From Salinactinospora qingdaonensis (GTDB taxonomy: Bacteria > Actinomycetota > Actinomycetes > Streptosporangiales > Streptosporangiaceae): DNA of 32,232 nt. The notes beneath the pieces were generated by a model. The model worked only from the letters and a program-made list of their open reading frames with translations. It was not told where the DNA came from and made no database searches. Numbering within the stretch: the first letter of the stretch is position 1; each line of letters starts with the position of its first letter. The DNA lies in NCBI RefSeq assembly GCF_039539445.1, contig NZ_BAABDD010000045.1, positions 1 through 32,232 on the forward strand, read 5' to 3'. This document shows, in pieces, positions 14,644 to 22,919 of the stretch. Both the position numbers and the translations under genes were made by a program.

Positions 14644-15384
14644 TCATGCCGTGACACCGCCGTCGACGGTGATGGTGGTGCCGGTGATGTAGCGTCCGGA
14701 CTCGCCAGCGAGGTGAGCCACCGTGGCGGCGATGTCCTCGGGGGAGCCGTAGCGGCCCAGGGCGGTCAGCGCGCGCTCCTCGTCAGAGCCCTCACCGTCG
14801 GCCGGGTTCATGTCGGTGTCGGTGGAACCGGGATGGACCACGTTGGCGGTGATTCCCCGTGGACCGAGGTCGCGGGCGAGCCCCTTGGTGAAGCCCACCA
14901 GCGCGGACTTGCTCAGCGAGTAGAGGCTGATGCCGGGGGCCGGCACCCGCTCCACCAGGCTGCTGCCGATGCTGATAATCCGACCGCCCTCACCCATGTG
15001 GCCCACTGCGGCCCGGACCGCGGCGAAGACCGCGCGGACGTGGATGGCCGTGGTGTTCTCGAAGTCCTCAAGGGTCAGTTCGTCAATGGGACCGTAGGGG
15101 AAGATCCCCGCGTTGTTGACCAGGATGTCGAGGCGGCCGAATTCGGCGACGGTCTGCTCCACCGCCGCGGTGACCGCCTCGGCATCGGCGACGTCGACCT
15201 GCAGCGCGACCGTGCGGCGCCCGATCTGCTTGATCTGGTCGACGACGCCGTACGCCCGCTCGGGCGAGGTGTTGTACGTCAGAGCGACGTCGGCGCCGTC
15301 ATTGGCCAGACGCTGGGCGATCGCAGCTCCGATGCCCCGGCTGCCTCCGGTGACAAGCGCTACTTTTCCTTCGAGGGGGGCCAT
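14644..15384 (-). CDS. Short-chain dehydrogenase/reductase
   Basis: A 246-residue classical SDR: TGGSRGIG cofactor motif at 12-19, LVNNAG at 88-93, SIGSS serine region at 138-142, and the catalytic YSLSK with Tyr155/Lys159. The C-terminus ends ITGTTITVDGGVTA, typical of FabG-like enzymes. It catalyses NAD(P)-dependent oxidation or reduction of a carbonyl/alcohol; the substrate cannot be told. GTG 15387 and ATG 15384 are adjacent possible starts after GGAG. The ATG is chosen because its spacing is better. It is divergent from the TetR gene at 15467 across 82 bases, so it is very likely the target of that regulator. It could be a detoxification reductase or a tailoring enzyme. Confidence 0.9.
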   Translation of the reverse strand: MAPLEGKVALVTGGSRGIGAAIAQRLANDGADVALTYNTSPERAYGVVDQIKQIGRRTVALQVDVADAEAVTAAVEQTVAEFGRLDILVNNAGIFPYGPIDELTLEDFENTTAIHVRAVFAAVRAAVGHMGEGGRIISIGSSLVERVPAPGISLYSLSKSALVGFTKGLARDLGPRGITANVVHPGSTDTDMNPADGEGSDEERALTALGRYGSPEDIAATVAHLAGESGRYITGTTITVDGGVTA

Positions 15385-15466
15385 CACAACTCCATTTAAG
15401 TATCGAACGACACATAATTGCTACCATCGAAGGAACATACTGTCAAGATGAGGAGGTGAGAGTGGC

Positions 15467-16081
15467 ATGCCGCGACGAGGACGCCCGCGACGTTTCGACC
15501 GTGACAGAGCGTTACGGATCGCCATGGAGTTGTTCTGGGAACACGGCTACGAGGGCACCTCGCTGAGCCTGCTCACCGAGTCGATGGGGATCACATCCAC
15601 CAGCCTGTACGCGGCGTTCGGCTCCAAGGAGGAACTGTTCCGCGAAGCTGTCGAGCTGTACAACTCCGCCGACGACCTGATGAGCGACCGCGCTCTGAAC
15701 CGCTATCCCACCGCGAAGCGGGCGATCGAAGCGCTGCTGCGCGAGAACGCCGACGCCTACACCGACCCCAGCACTCCACGGGGATGTATGGTCGTGCTGG
15801 CCGCGACCAACGTCACCACGGCCAACAAGAGCGTGCACGACTACCTCGCCCACTGCCGCAAGAACGACTACGCGGTGGTGCGGGCACGGTTGAACCGCGG
15901 CGTGGCCGAAGGGGATCTCCCGCCCACGACCGATACCGCCGCGATGGCCGCGTTCTATCTCACCGTCTTGCACGGACTGTCGATCCAGGCCCGTGACGGC
16001 TGCTCCAACGCGGCGGCCCACGCGATCATCGACCGCGCCATGCTGGCATGGGAGGCGACCTGTGCCAACGGCAGCGGATAG
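15467..16081 (+). CDS. TetR/AcrR-family transcriptional regulator
   Basis: A 204-residue regulator with a basic start (PRRGRPRRFDRD), a TetR HTH across residues about 12-58 (ALRIAMELFWEHGYEGTSLS, GITSTSLYAAFGSKEELF) and a TetR_C ligand domain with PRGCMV at about 105 and the closing AHAIIDRAMLAWEA segment. It resembles regulators of divergently transcribed SDR genes. A GAGGAGG lies 10-15 bases before the ATG. The 82-base intergenic region with the SDR gene should contain its operator, but no clean palindrome is visible. A perfect bidirectional terminator follows the gene. Confidence 0.9.
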   Translation: MPRRGRPRRFDRDRALRIAMELFWEHGYEGTSLSLLTESMGITSTSLYAAFGSKEELFREAVELYNSADDLMSDRALNRYPTAKRAIEALLRENADAYTDPSTPRGCMVVLAATNVTTANKSVHDYLAHCRKNDYAVVRARLNRGVAEGDLPPTTDTAAMAAFYLTVLHGLSIQARDGCSNAAAHAIIDRAMLAWEATCANGSG

Positions 16082-16183
16082 CTCACGCTGCGCCTCAGGC
16101 CCGCTGTCGGGGTGAGCGGCCGACGCCTCACCTCGCCCTGCCAGCCGGCGTGAGGGGTACGAGTTGGGGCGGAGCCGGCCATC

Positions 16184-16215
16184 GTCCCCGGGACGCCGCG
16201 CGGCGTCCCGGGGAC
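16184..16215. terminator. Bidirectional terminator between TetR and cupin genes
   Basis: GTCCCCGGGACGCCG (16184-16198) and its exact complement CGGCGTCCCGGGGAC (16201-16215) form a perfect 15-bp stem between two convergent genes. It can end transcripts from either side. Confidence 0.85.
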
Positions 16216-16227
16216 AAGACCATCGGG

Positions 16228-16719
16228 CTAGACCGCCTCGATGCCGTATTTCTCCTGGGCCACCTGCATGGAGCGCTCGACGTCGGTCTTGAACTGGCTG
16301 GGGGGTGGTGGAGCCTGGCCTGCGACCACCTCGGTTCCCACCTCCAGGAAGAAGTCCTCGAACCCGCTGGGTGAGAAGAGCATCAACATCCGGGCCGGCT
16401 TGTCGGAGACGTTGGTGAAGCGGTGGGCCGAGCCCCGCGGCAGAAACAGGAAAGAGCCGGCCTCGGCCAGGAACGTACGGTCGACGTCCACGATCTCCAG
16501 GGTGCCCTCGAGGACGTAGAACATCTCGTCCTCGTTTTGGTGGATATGCAGCGGTGGGCCGCTGCCGGCCGGAACCTCGGCCTCCATCACGCCGATCGTG
16601 CCGTCGGTGTCCTGGGTGCCCACCTTCAGGGTGTAGCGATCGCCGCTGAAGGCCCACACGCTGGGCCCCTCGCCGGGAGCGACATGGATCGCTCTTCTCA
16701 CCTTGTCCGTAGCGCTCAT
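16228..16719 (-). CDS. Cupin-domain protein (quercetinase-like)
   Basis: A 163-residue single-domain cupin. Motif 1 reads GSGPPLHIHQNEDEMFYVLEG, with two metal-binding His and a Glu. Motif 2 reads GSFLFLPRGSAHRFTN, with the third His. Such proteins are metal-dependent dioxygenases, isomerases or small-molecule binders. The ATG at 16717-16719 is preferred because GGAGGAG lies six to twelve bases upstream; the open frame upstream to 16800 lacks homology. It converges with the TetR gene and diverges, at a distance, from the Tat-exported flavoprotein. Its place in the cluster is unknown. Ring-opening or oxidative chemistry on an aminophenol would fit a dioxygenase, but this is conjecture. Confidence 0.88.
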   Translation of the reverse strand: MSATDKVRRAIHVAPGEGPSVWAFSGDRYTLKVGTQDTDGTIGVMEAEVPAGSGPPLHIHQNEDEMFYVLEGTLEIVDVDRTFLAEAGSFLFLPRGSAHRFTNVSDKPARMLMLFSPSGFEDFFLEVGTEVVAGQAPPPPSQFKTDVERSMQVAQEKYGIEAV

Positions 16720-17238
16720 CAGTGGCTCCTCCATAGCAAGTCGCCTGCGGTGAATGTTTGATCTCAAGCAGTATCCAACTGCATCCCCACAAGACATCAC
16801 GCTTTTCAGCGATATTGCACCGAGAAACCATCCATGAGGCCAGCGTGGTCATCACTGACGTTTCCGCCGCAACAAGATCAGCGCCACGAAAAGATCACAA
16901 TGGACCGGCTCTGCCAAACGAGGGGAGCAGATAAATGGGAAACGCGCTTCTTCCGACCCGCTCTCTCCTCGGAGTCGCCAAACGTGACCGGCGTTTTCTT
17001 CGACCAGGGCCGTCGGCTGCCAGCCGAGGGCACGTGATGGCGCTTTTACCGCGAATACGCGATACGCGGTCGGGACCGAGACGGACACGATTGGTACCGC
17101 GTCTTCGCGCTTTCCCGATGAATGGCTCGCTGGAGCGCGGCAGCGGGCCCAGATCCGGCCCTCGGGGATCAGTAGCGCACGAGCACCAGTTTTCGGGACC
17201 GCCCCAACGAGCGGTCATCGATAGATGGAGGATTTCGT
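16720..17238. other. Divergent intergenic region between cupin and flavoprotein
   Basis: About 520 bases with no convincing gene. It should contain the leftward cupin promoter and the rightward flavoprotein promoter. A 6-bp inverted repeat ACCGCG ... CGCGGT at 17048-17070 frames a partly symmetrical AT-containing core and may be an operator. GGAGG at about 17226-17230 is the ribosome binding site of the flavoprotein. Confidence 0.45.
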
Positions 17239-18858
17239 ATGGGTAAGGTAACGCGTCGGGATATGCTGACATGGTCGGCATTGGCAGGTGGTGCGGCGGC
17301 CACCGGTTCGCAGCTCGATTGGGGGCTCACCTCTTCGGAGGCCTTTGCGCACAGCGCTGAGAAACCGGAGTTCACCGTCCGGCGAGGAGACATCCGTTTC
17401 CCAGGGCTGACGCGGGGACAGAACCAGCGTTTCGTCAGCAACCCCGATGCCGTTCACCTGCCCACCTCCACCGATCAGGTGGTCACGGCGGTCCAAAAGG
17501 CCGTCAGCAAGGGCAAACGGATCACGGTACGCAGTGGCGGCCACTGCTACGAGAACTTCGTCGACAACTCCGATGTCGACATCATCATCGACATGAGCCA
17601 GTTGACCAAGATCGAAGAGGACGGCCGACACAACGCGATCATGGTCGAGGCTGGAGCCTCCCTGGGCGAGGTCTACTACAACCTGTACAAGCGCTGGGGA
17701 GTGACCCTGCCGGGAGGCTCGTGCTACCCGGTGGGCTCGGGAGGGCACGTGGCCGGCAGTGGCTACGGCGGTCTCAGCCGCGAGCACGGTCTCATCAGCG
17801 ATCACCTCTACGCCGTCGAGGTCGTCGTAGTCGACGAGCGTGGCCACGCCCGCGCGATCGTGGCCACGCGTGAGGACCACGACCGCGCCCGCGACCTGTG
17901 GTGGGCCCACACCGGAGGCGGGGGTGGCAACTTCGGGGTCGTCACCCGCTACTGGTTCCGCTCCCCCGGGGTGAGAACCTCCGACCCCAGCGAGATGCTC
18001 CCGGCTCCGCCGGCGGAGGCATGGATTCACCGTTCGCAATGGGCCTGGAAGGACATGTCCCTGGAGCGCTTCAGCAAGGTGATGAGCAACTACGGCAGGT
18101 GGCTGGAGCGCAACAGCTCTCCCGACAGCGACTACACCGGCCTGTTCTCCCGCCTGGAGCTAACCACGCAGCCCTCAGGGGCCTTCCACATGGTCGTGCA
18201 GATGGACGCGGACAAGCCCGACGCCGAAGGACTGCTCAACAGGTTCCTGGCCGCGGTCAACGACGGAGTCGGCGTGGAGCCCACGGTCACCGAGCACCGC
18301 AAGCTCCCCTGGCTACACGCGAGCGGCTGGCCGGGAATGTGGGCGAGCAACCCCACCGACCGCTACAAGTACAAGTCGAGCTACCATCGCACCTCCTTCA
18401 CCGAGTCCCAGATTCGCGCGTTCTACGAGCAACTGACCACCACCGACTACAGCCAGCCCCCCTTCGTCGTCTCGATCGCCTCCCACGGGGGGGAGGTGAA
18501 CGCGCTGTCGTCCTCGGAGACAGCCAACCCGCACCGCGACTCGGTGATGCTGCTGTTGTGGGGAGCAGCCTGGCAAAACGCCGACCAGGACGACCTGCAC
18601 ATCGGCTGGCACCAGCGGTTCTACCAGGCGGTCTACGCCGACACGGGAGGGGTTCCCGTCCCCAACGACGTCACGGATGGCTGCTTCATCAACTACTGCG
18701 ACATCGACCTCAACGACCCCGACCAGAACACCTCCGGCGTCCCCTGGCACGACCTCTACTACAAGGAGAACTACGCCCGGCTCCAACGCGTGAAGCGCCG
18801 CTGGGACCCCCGCAACGTCTTCCACCACGAGCAGTCGATTCAACTCCCCAGCTCGTGA
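17239..18858 (+). CDS. Tat-exported berberine-bridge-enzyme-like FAD oxidase
   Basis: A 539-residue oxidase of the BBE/PCMH family. The N-terminus has a twin-arginine signal (VTRRDMLTW, then a hydrophobic Ala/Gly run to about residue 37, likely cleaved after AFA). The FAD-binding domain shows VRSGGHCYENF with His102 and GGSCYPVGSGGHVAGSGYGG with Cys162, the two residues that attach FAD bicovalently. The C-terminal BBE segment reads RRWDPRNVFHHEQSIQLP. Bicovalent BBE-like enzymes in actinomycetes perform two-electron oxidations of alcohols, sugars or phenols. Export as a folded flavoprotein means it acts outside the cytoplasm, like the aclacinomycin oxidase type. GGAGG precedes the ATG. A late extracellular step on the cluster product is plausible but unproven. 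Confidence 0.92.
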   Translation: MGKVTRRDMLTWSALAGGAAATGSQLDWGLTSSEAFAHSAEKPEFTVRRGDIRFPGLTRGQNQRFVSNPDAVHLPTSTDQVVTAVQKAVSKGKRITVRSGGHCYENFVDNSDVDIIIDMSQLTKIEEDGRHNAIMVEAGASLGEVYYNLYKRWGVTLPGGSCYPVGSGGHVAGSGYGGLSREHGLISDHLYAVEVVVVDERGHARAIVATREDHDRARDLWWAHTGGGGGNFGVVTRYWFRSPGVRTSDPSEMLPAPPAEAWIHRSQWAWKDMSLERFSKVMSNYGRWLERNSSPDSDYTGLFSRLELTTQPSGAFHMVVQMDADKPDAEGLLNRFLAAVNDGVGVEPTVTEHRKLPWLHASGWPGMWASNPTDRYKYKSSYHRTSFTESQIRAFYEQLTTTDYSQPPFVVSIASHGGEVNALSSSETANPHRDSVMLLLWGAAWQNADQDDLHIGWHQRFYQAVYADTGGVPVPNDVTDGCFINYCDIDLNDPDQNTSGVPWHDLYYKENYARLQRVKRRWDPRNVFHHEQSIQLPSS

Positions 18859-18919
18859 TCCCCGTGAGAGCGGTGTCGCCGTAGGGGTCGCGGAGATACC
18901 GCACCAAGTGAACCCGAAC

Positions 18920-18947
18920 CCGGCCGACCCCGCGCGGGGTCGGCCGG
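18920..18947. terminator. Bidirectional terminator between flavoprotein and epimerase-like genes
   Basis: A perfect 28-base palindrome (CCGGCCGACCCCG and its complement with almost no loop) lies between two convergent genes, seven bases from the stop of the leftward gene. Confidence 0.8.
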
Positions 18948-18954
18948 GGCAGCA

Positions 18955-19863
18955 CTATTGGCGGGCCACCCGCGACACGGCCTCGGGCCGGTCCCGCCCA
19001 AACTCCCCTGTCTTCGGGAGGACGCCCCGCCGGGGGCGCCAGCCCAGTCGACTGCGCGCCACGCTGCTGTCCACGCGGTGGGAGGGCATGTCGGGGGGCA
19101 GGTCGGGATCGTAGACCGGCGGCGGGGCTCCCTCAAGGCGGGCCAGCCGTTGGAGGTAGTCGCCGACCTGGACGGGGGTGTCGGCGACGTTGCAGATCTG
19201 GCCCGCCAGGCCCTGCTCCACGGCTGCGACCACGGCGTCGGCGAAGTCGGCGACGTGGACCAACGCCAGGAACGAGCTGCCGTCGCCAGGGATGGGCAGC
19301 GCGCCTTGGGCCAGCCGTTGCCGTTGGACGTCCTGTAGCGTGCCCGGTCCCACGAACCTGGCGGCGCGCAAGATAGTCCAGGCGACCTCGGCGGGCGGTA
19401 CCCGCGAGACCACCGACTCCAGCTCGGCGATCGGACGCACCACCGCCTCCCGGGCCGGGTCGGTGTCGAAGGCGGCGTCCTCACCGATCCAAGAGTGGCC
19501 GCCATCGGCGTAGGCCATCGTGATGCTCATCTGCACCAGCCGGGACACGCCGGCGCTTCGCAGCCCCTCGACGAGGCGGCGGGTGCCCTCGCGACGAATC
19601 CGGGTGTTCTCCTCCCACGCGCCTGGAGCCGAGAAATCCCGGGGCATGCTGGTGGCCATGTTGACCACGCAGTCGTGGCCCGCCAGCAGCGACACCAGGT
19701 CGAGGTCGTCGTCGAGCAGGCCCCTCCGCACCTTGGTCACCCCGTCGGGCAGTTGTTCCAGCCGATCCGGCGCCATCACGGTGACCTCGTGGCCGCGTTT
19801 TCCCAGCAGTGGAACCACCTCACGGCCGAGAACCCCCGTGGCACCGATCGCGAACACGCGCAT
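18955..19863 (-). CDS. NAD(P)-dependent epimerase/dehydratase-like extended SDR
   Basis: A 302-residue extended/atypical SDR. The N-terminal nucleotide motif is IGATGVLG (6-13), the central region has NMATSMP and MSITMAYADGG in place of a clear catalytic YxxxK, and ILRAARFVGPGT is followed by VHVADFADAVVAAVEQG, the typical epimerase substrate-domain segment. It may isomerise, reduce or dehydrate a small metabolite; absence of a clear Tyr-x3-Lys makes classic epimerase chemistry uncertain. The ATG at 19863 follows AAGGAGG at slightly long spacing; an open extension to 19923 has no support. It is last in a leftward operon after the NmrA-like gene (56-base gap). Confidence 0.85.
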   Translation of the reverse strand: MRVFAIGATGVLGREVVPLLGKRGHEVTVMAPDRLEQLPDGVTKVRRGLLDDDLDLVSLLAGHDCVVNMATSMPRDFSAPGAWEENTRIRREGTRRLVEGLRSAGVSRLVQMSITMAYADGGHSWIGEDAAFDTDPAREAVVRPIAELESVVSRVPPAEVAWTILRAARFVGPGTLQDVQRQRLAQGALPIPGDGSSFLALVHVADFADAVVAAVEQGLAGQICNVADTPVQVGDYLQRLARLEGAPPPVYDPDLPPDMPSHRVDSSVARSRLGWRPRRGVLPKTGEFGRDRPEAVSRVARQ

Positions 19864-19919
19864 GAGCTCCCGCCCTCCTTTCTCGCCATGTGTTCGGGTT
19901 TGTGCACCGTGGCCAGGGC

Positions 19920-20822
19920 TCAACCCACGGGTTGGAACGCGGCACTGACCTCAGCGGCGAAGTCAGCGAAGTAGCAGGGGGACCTGCCGGTGATGCGCTG
20001 GACCGTGGAGGTGAGCAGTTGGGCCTCACCGGCCCGGATGGTGGAATAGAGTCCCAGCCGCGCTTCGATCGCCCAGGCGGGGGTGCCGGCGGCGCGCATG
20101 TTGTCGGCGCTCACGGTCGGGGCGACGTCGACGTAGCGCACCTTCCTGCCGCTGGCGGCCGAGAGGTGCTCGGCGATGTCGTCGTAGCTGAGGGCCTGCG
20201 GGCCGGTAAGGTCGTAGGCGCCGCGCACCCCGTCCCAGTCCAGGAGGGCGCGTACCGCCACGGCGGCTATGTCGCGGGCGTCGATCATGCTGATCCGAGC
20301 ATCACCCATGGGTAGCTCGATCGTGCCGTTGCGGGCGACCATACCGCGCCACTGCATCACGTTCTGCATGAAGGCGTTGGGGCGCAGGATGGCGTAGGAC
20401 AGGCCGGACTCGCGCACTGCCCTGTCGGATCGGCCGTGCTCGCTGTGGATTCGCACCGCCGATTCGGGATCGGCGCCCAGCGCCGAGAGCTTCACGCCGC
20501 GCTCGACCCCAGCGTCGAGCGCGGCGTTGAGCAGGGACTCGTGCAGTAGGTCTTGGCGGGGTCGCAGCGGGGTCAACAGCAGCAGGGCGCGAACCCCGGA
20601 TAGGGCGGAGCGCAATGCAGCGGGGTCGTCGAGGTCGACGGCGACGCGGGTGGAACGGGTGGGAGGTCGCGCAGTCGATCCGGGACGGACGAGAGCACGG
20701 GGGTGGTGCCCCAGCGAGGCCAGCTCCGCGACGACGGCCGCACCCACTGTCCCTGTAGCCCCCGTCACCGCGATCTCGTCCGGCCTGGCTTCGTGGAGCA
20801 GGCGCTGGCTCACGGCGCTCAT
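19920..20822 (-). CDS. NmrA-like / NAD(P)H-binding atypical SDR
   Basis: A 300-residue protein of the NmrA/QOR2/isoflavone-reductase-like group: AVTGATGTVGAAV near 18-30, LLLLTPL near 83, ILRPNAFMQNVM near 149 and YDLTGPQALSYDDIAEHLSA near 215. Such proteins either reduce quinone-like or enone substrates with NADPH or act as redox sensors. The ATG overlaps the stop of the upstream flavin oxidase gene (ATGA at 20819-20822), so the two are translationally coupled. Coupling to an amine oxidase suggests that one consumes what the other produces, but no substrate can be named. Confidence 0.87.
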   Translation of the reverse strand: MSAVSQRLLHEARPDEIAVTGATGTVGAAVVAELASLGHHPRALVRPGSTARPPTRSTRVAVDLDDPAALRSALSGVRALLLLTPLRPRQDLLHESLLNAALDAGVERGVKLSALGADPESAVRIHSEHGRSDRAVRESGLSYAILRPNAFMQNVMQWRGMVARNGTIELPMGDARISMIDARDIAAVAVRALLDWDGVRGAYDLTGPQALSYDDIAEHLSAASGRKVRYVDVAPTVSADNMRAAGTPAWAIEARLGLYSTIRAGEAQLLTSTVQRITGRSPCYFADFAAEVSAAFQPVG

Positions 20823-21979
20823 GCCTCGACCAGCGCGTGCTCGGTGGCCTCGGCAAGGACAGCGGGAAGGCGGTCGTGGTGCGCGCAGTCGGCCAGGGCC
20901 TCGCCCAGCACAGGGGCCAGCTTGAACAGGTTGTGCCCGGTAACCGCGGTCACGCCCGGGGTGTGCCACACACCGAAGGCGTCGCTGCCGCCGGGGAGCT
21001 TGCTCATGACGCACACTCGCACCCCGACCGGCTCGGGCACCAGCCCGGGAAGCGCCTTGCGGACATAGTTCGACAGCCGCCGCGCATGGGACTCCATCTC
21101 GGTACCGCTGGGCAGCCCGGCGTTCATGGGGACGTCGACGCTGGCGCCGATCAAACCGACGACGTAGGTGCCCGAGGAACCGATCACGGACCCGTACACG
21201 GTCTCGCCGAATTCCCCGGAACGGTCCACCCAACACGGCAGGGGCGCGTCCTTGAACTCCTCGCGCACTGGGAAGTGCGGACGGACGTGCAGGGCACAGT
21301 CTAGCGGGATGTCGATCCCGGCCCCCGCGGCCAGGTGGGGGGTGGCGGTACCGGCACAGATGAGGACGTGACGCGCCCGGTAGATGGCGTCGGCCGTTTG
21401 CAGCTCCACGCCTTCCCCATCGTCGGGAACCGAGACACCGTGCACGTGTGCCTGGACGATGTGCTCACCGGCCCAGTTCGTGAGCATCTCGATCGTACGA
21501 CGCGCCCGGATCGCCCCCGCGTCGGGGTCGACGAGCAGCGGCCCCGAGGTGGGAGAGAGGGAACCAAAGACCGTACCGGCCTCGCTGCCGTCGACCCAGT
21601 GGTGCGCGACGCTGTGGCGGCGCATCCCCTCGGCGTCGACCTCCTCCATTCCGGCGTAGACGGCTCCCTCGGGGCCGATGAGGGTGCGGCCACAGCGTTT
21701 CTCCCATTCCCGCCAGCCGGTCAGCGCCTCCGCCGCGAGCCGCACGACGGCCTCGTTGTCGTGCCTGTGGCGGAAAGTCCGGGTCAGTCCGCCGGATTGA
21801 CCCTGCCCGGGTTCGCGGCCTTCGAAGCAGACGACATCGACACCCTGGCGCAGCAGCGCGTCGGTGGCCGCCAGACCGAGAACGCCAGCTCCGATAACGG
21901 CGACGTCGATGGAGTGTCGTAGACCTGTCGCGCCCGTCAATCCCGATCCGGTGGAACCGCCGGTGTCCATCGTGTCCAT
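20819..21979 (-). CDS. FAD-dependent amine oxidase of the monomeric sarcosine oxidase / DAO family
   Basis: A 386-residue DAO-family flavoprotein. The dinucleotide fold is VAVIGAGVLGLAATDALLRQ (27-46), with the acidic residue in FEGREPG, and SGGLTRTFRHRHD (62-74) corresponds to the SxxxSR-x2-R segment of sarcosine and N-methyltryptophan oxidases. Cys323 in VRVCVMSKLP aligns by position with the Cys that attaches FAD covalently in monomeric sarcosine oxidase, and TGHNLFKLAPVLGEALAD near 347-364 matches the family C-terminal motif. It would oxidise a C-N bond of a secondary or primary amine with release of hydrogen peroxide. GGAGG lies before the ATG at 21979. First gene of a leftward three-gene operon. 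The substrate is unknown. Confidence 0.88.
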   Translation of the reverse strand: MDTMDTGGSTGSGLTGATGLRHSIDVAVIGAGVLGLAATDALLRQGVDVVCFEGREPGQGQSGGLTRTFRHRHDNEAVVRLAAEALTGWREWEKRCGRTLIGPEGAVYAGMEEVDAEGMRRHSVAHHWVDGSEAGTVFGSLSPTSGPLLVDPDAGAIRARRTIEMLTNWAGEHIVQAHVHGVSVPDDGEGVELQTADAIYRARHVLICAGTATPHLAAGAGIDIPLDCALHVRPHFPVREEFKDAPLPCWVDRSGEFGETVYGSVIGSSGTYVVGLIGASVDVPMNAGLPSGTEMESHARRLSNYVRKALPGLVPEPVGVRVCVMSKLPGGSDAFGVWHTPGVTAVTGHNLFKLAPVLGEALADCAHHDRLPAVLAEATEHALVEA

Positions 21980-22476
21980 CAAGTGCCTCCAACACAGGTA
22001 GCACATGCAGCCGGCAACGCGGTGGCCGTTGGGCCCCGACGCCGTACGCGGCACTGCAAACGTAAAGACGATTACTGGTCTCCGAGTCTGCTGCGAATCC
22101 CAGGGAGCGCACGTCCCGTGTTCGCGTGATCCCTGAGCGTTTCGGAGGTCTCCCTCGCACGCGCTGTGGCGCGGGGCTCCATGGGCCCGACAACCCGACA
22201 ACAGATGGCGCCTCGGCCGGTGTCCGGTGGGCGGGCCGAGTGCCGAGGCTGCGGGGCGTGGGCCGCACCGCCGCGAGCAGGCCGCCCCGGAGCGCGGGCG
22301 CACCTTCGCCCGACACGCGGATGCGCGATGCCAGCCCTCACAGGCCGGAATCGCGCGAAAGCGCGATACTGTCAAGGCCCGTTCATCGGCAAGGGTGGAA
22401 CGCGTCTCGGACGTGGCGGCTTCGCCGCACGAAGCCGTACACGTCGTCGATTCCGCAAGCCAAGGGAGCTGTTGAC
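21980..22476. other. Divergent intergenic region between amine oxidase and VOC genes
   Basis: About 500 bases without a convincing gene; open frames through it lack start signals and homology. It must carry both divergent promoters. A tight hairpin ATCGCGC-GAAA-GCGCGAT lies at 22350-22367 upstream of the VOC gene, and could be a leader hairpin or operator. Confidence 0.45.
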
Positions 22477-22857
22477 ATGGCTCAGAACGTGAACGTGGTC
22501 GGCCCCGACTTCCTCACCCTCCAGGTTCGGGACCTGGAACGCTCCAAGCAGTTCTACACCGACCTGGTCGGTTTCCACACTGTTCCCACCAAAGTGCCCA
22601 ACGCCGCGGTTCTGGGCAGCCAACCGATCCGGGTCGCCCTGCGGCAGGCCACCGACGACCTCGACGCCGCCAGCAAGGTCGGGTGGGGTGTCGTGATCTG
22701 GATCAAGTCCGAAGACCCCGACAAGCTCGCTGGAAAGCTCGCCGACCATGACGTCCCCATCGTGAAGCCGCTGTGCGACGGCTCGTGTGGCCGCGAGTTC
22801 ATATTCGAGGACCCCGACGGCTATCGGATCACCATCTACGAGGGCCAGCCCGACTAA
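22477..22857 (+). CDS. VOC-superfamily (glyoxalase/bleomycin resistance/dioxygenase-like) protein
   Basis: A 126-residue single-module VOC protein: FLTLQVRDLERSKQFYTDLV at about 10-29 and FIFEDPDGYRITIYEG at about 106-121 are the two characteristic ends of the fold. Metal ligands are not clear: the usual N-terminal His is replaced by Thr13/Gln15, while Glu in ITIYE is retained. The role could be drug-binding resistance, a lyase or a dioxygenase subunit. A GGGAG precedes the ATG at 22477; the longer open frame upstream is not supported. It ends at a large convergent hairpin with the CorA gene. Association with the cluster is suggested only by its divergent position to the amine oxidase operon. 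Confidence 0.85.
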   Translation: MAQNVNVVGPDFLTLQVRDLERSKQFYTDLVGFHTVPTKVPNAAVLGSQPIRVALRQATDDLDAASKVGWGVVIWIKSEDPDKLAGKLADHDVPIVKPLCDGSCGREFIFEDPDGYRITIYEGQPD

Positions 22858-22865
22858 GGCGGCAC

Positions 22866-22914
22866 ACCCGCGCGGTGGCGCCCCGGCCGAGGCCGGGACG
22901 CCACCGCGCGGGTG
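22866..22914. terminator. Large bidirectional hairpin between VOC and CorA genes
   Basis: ACCCGCGCGGTGGCG pairs with CGCCACCGCGCGGGT, with an inner CCCGGCC / GGCCGGG stem. The structure separates two convergent genes and lies six bases from the CorA stop. Confidence 0.8.
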
Positions 22915-22919
22915 CCGTC

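Noticed and set aside
14570..14660. Guanidine riboswitch upstream of the Gdx-type gene
   Set aside because: I looked for ykkC-type conserved blocks (CTAGGG, CCGAGAG, ACGG-GGGAC) and found only loose resemblance.
15512..16855. 447-codon minus-strand frame across TetR and cupin genes
   Set aside because: It crosses a terminator, is antisense to the TetR gene and in the wrong frame for the cupin; no motif or ribosome binding site supports it.
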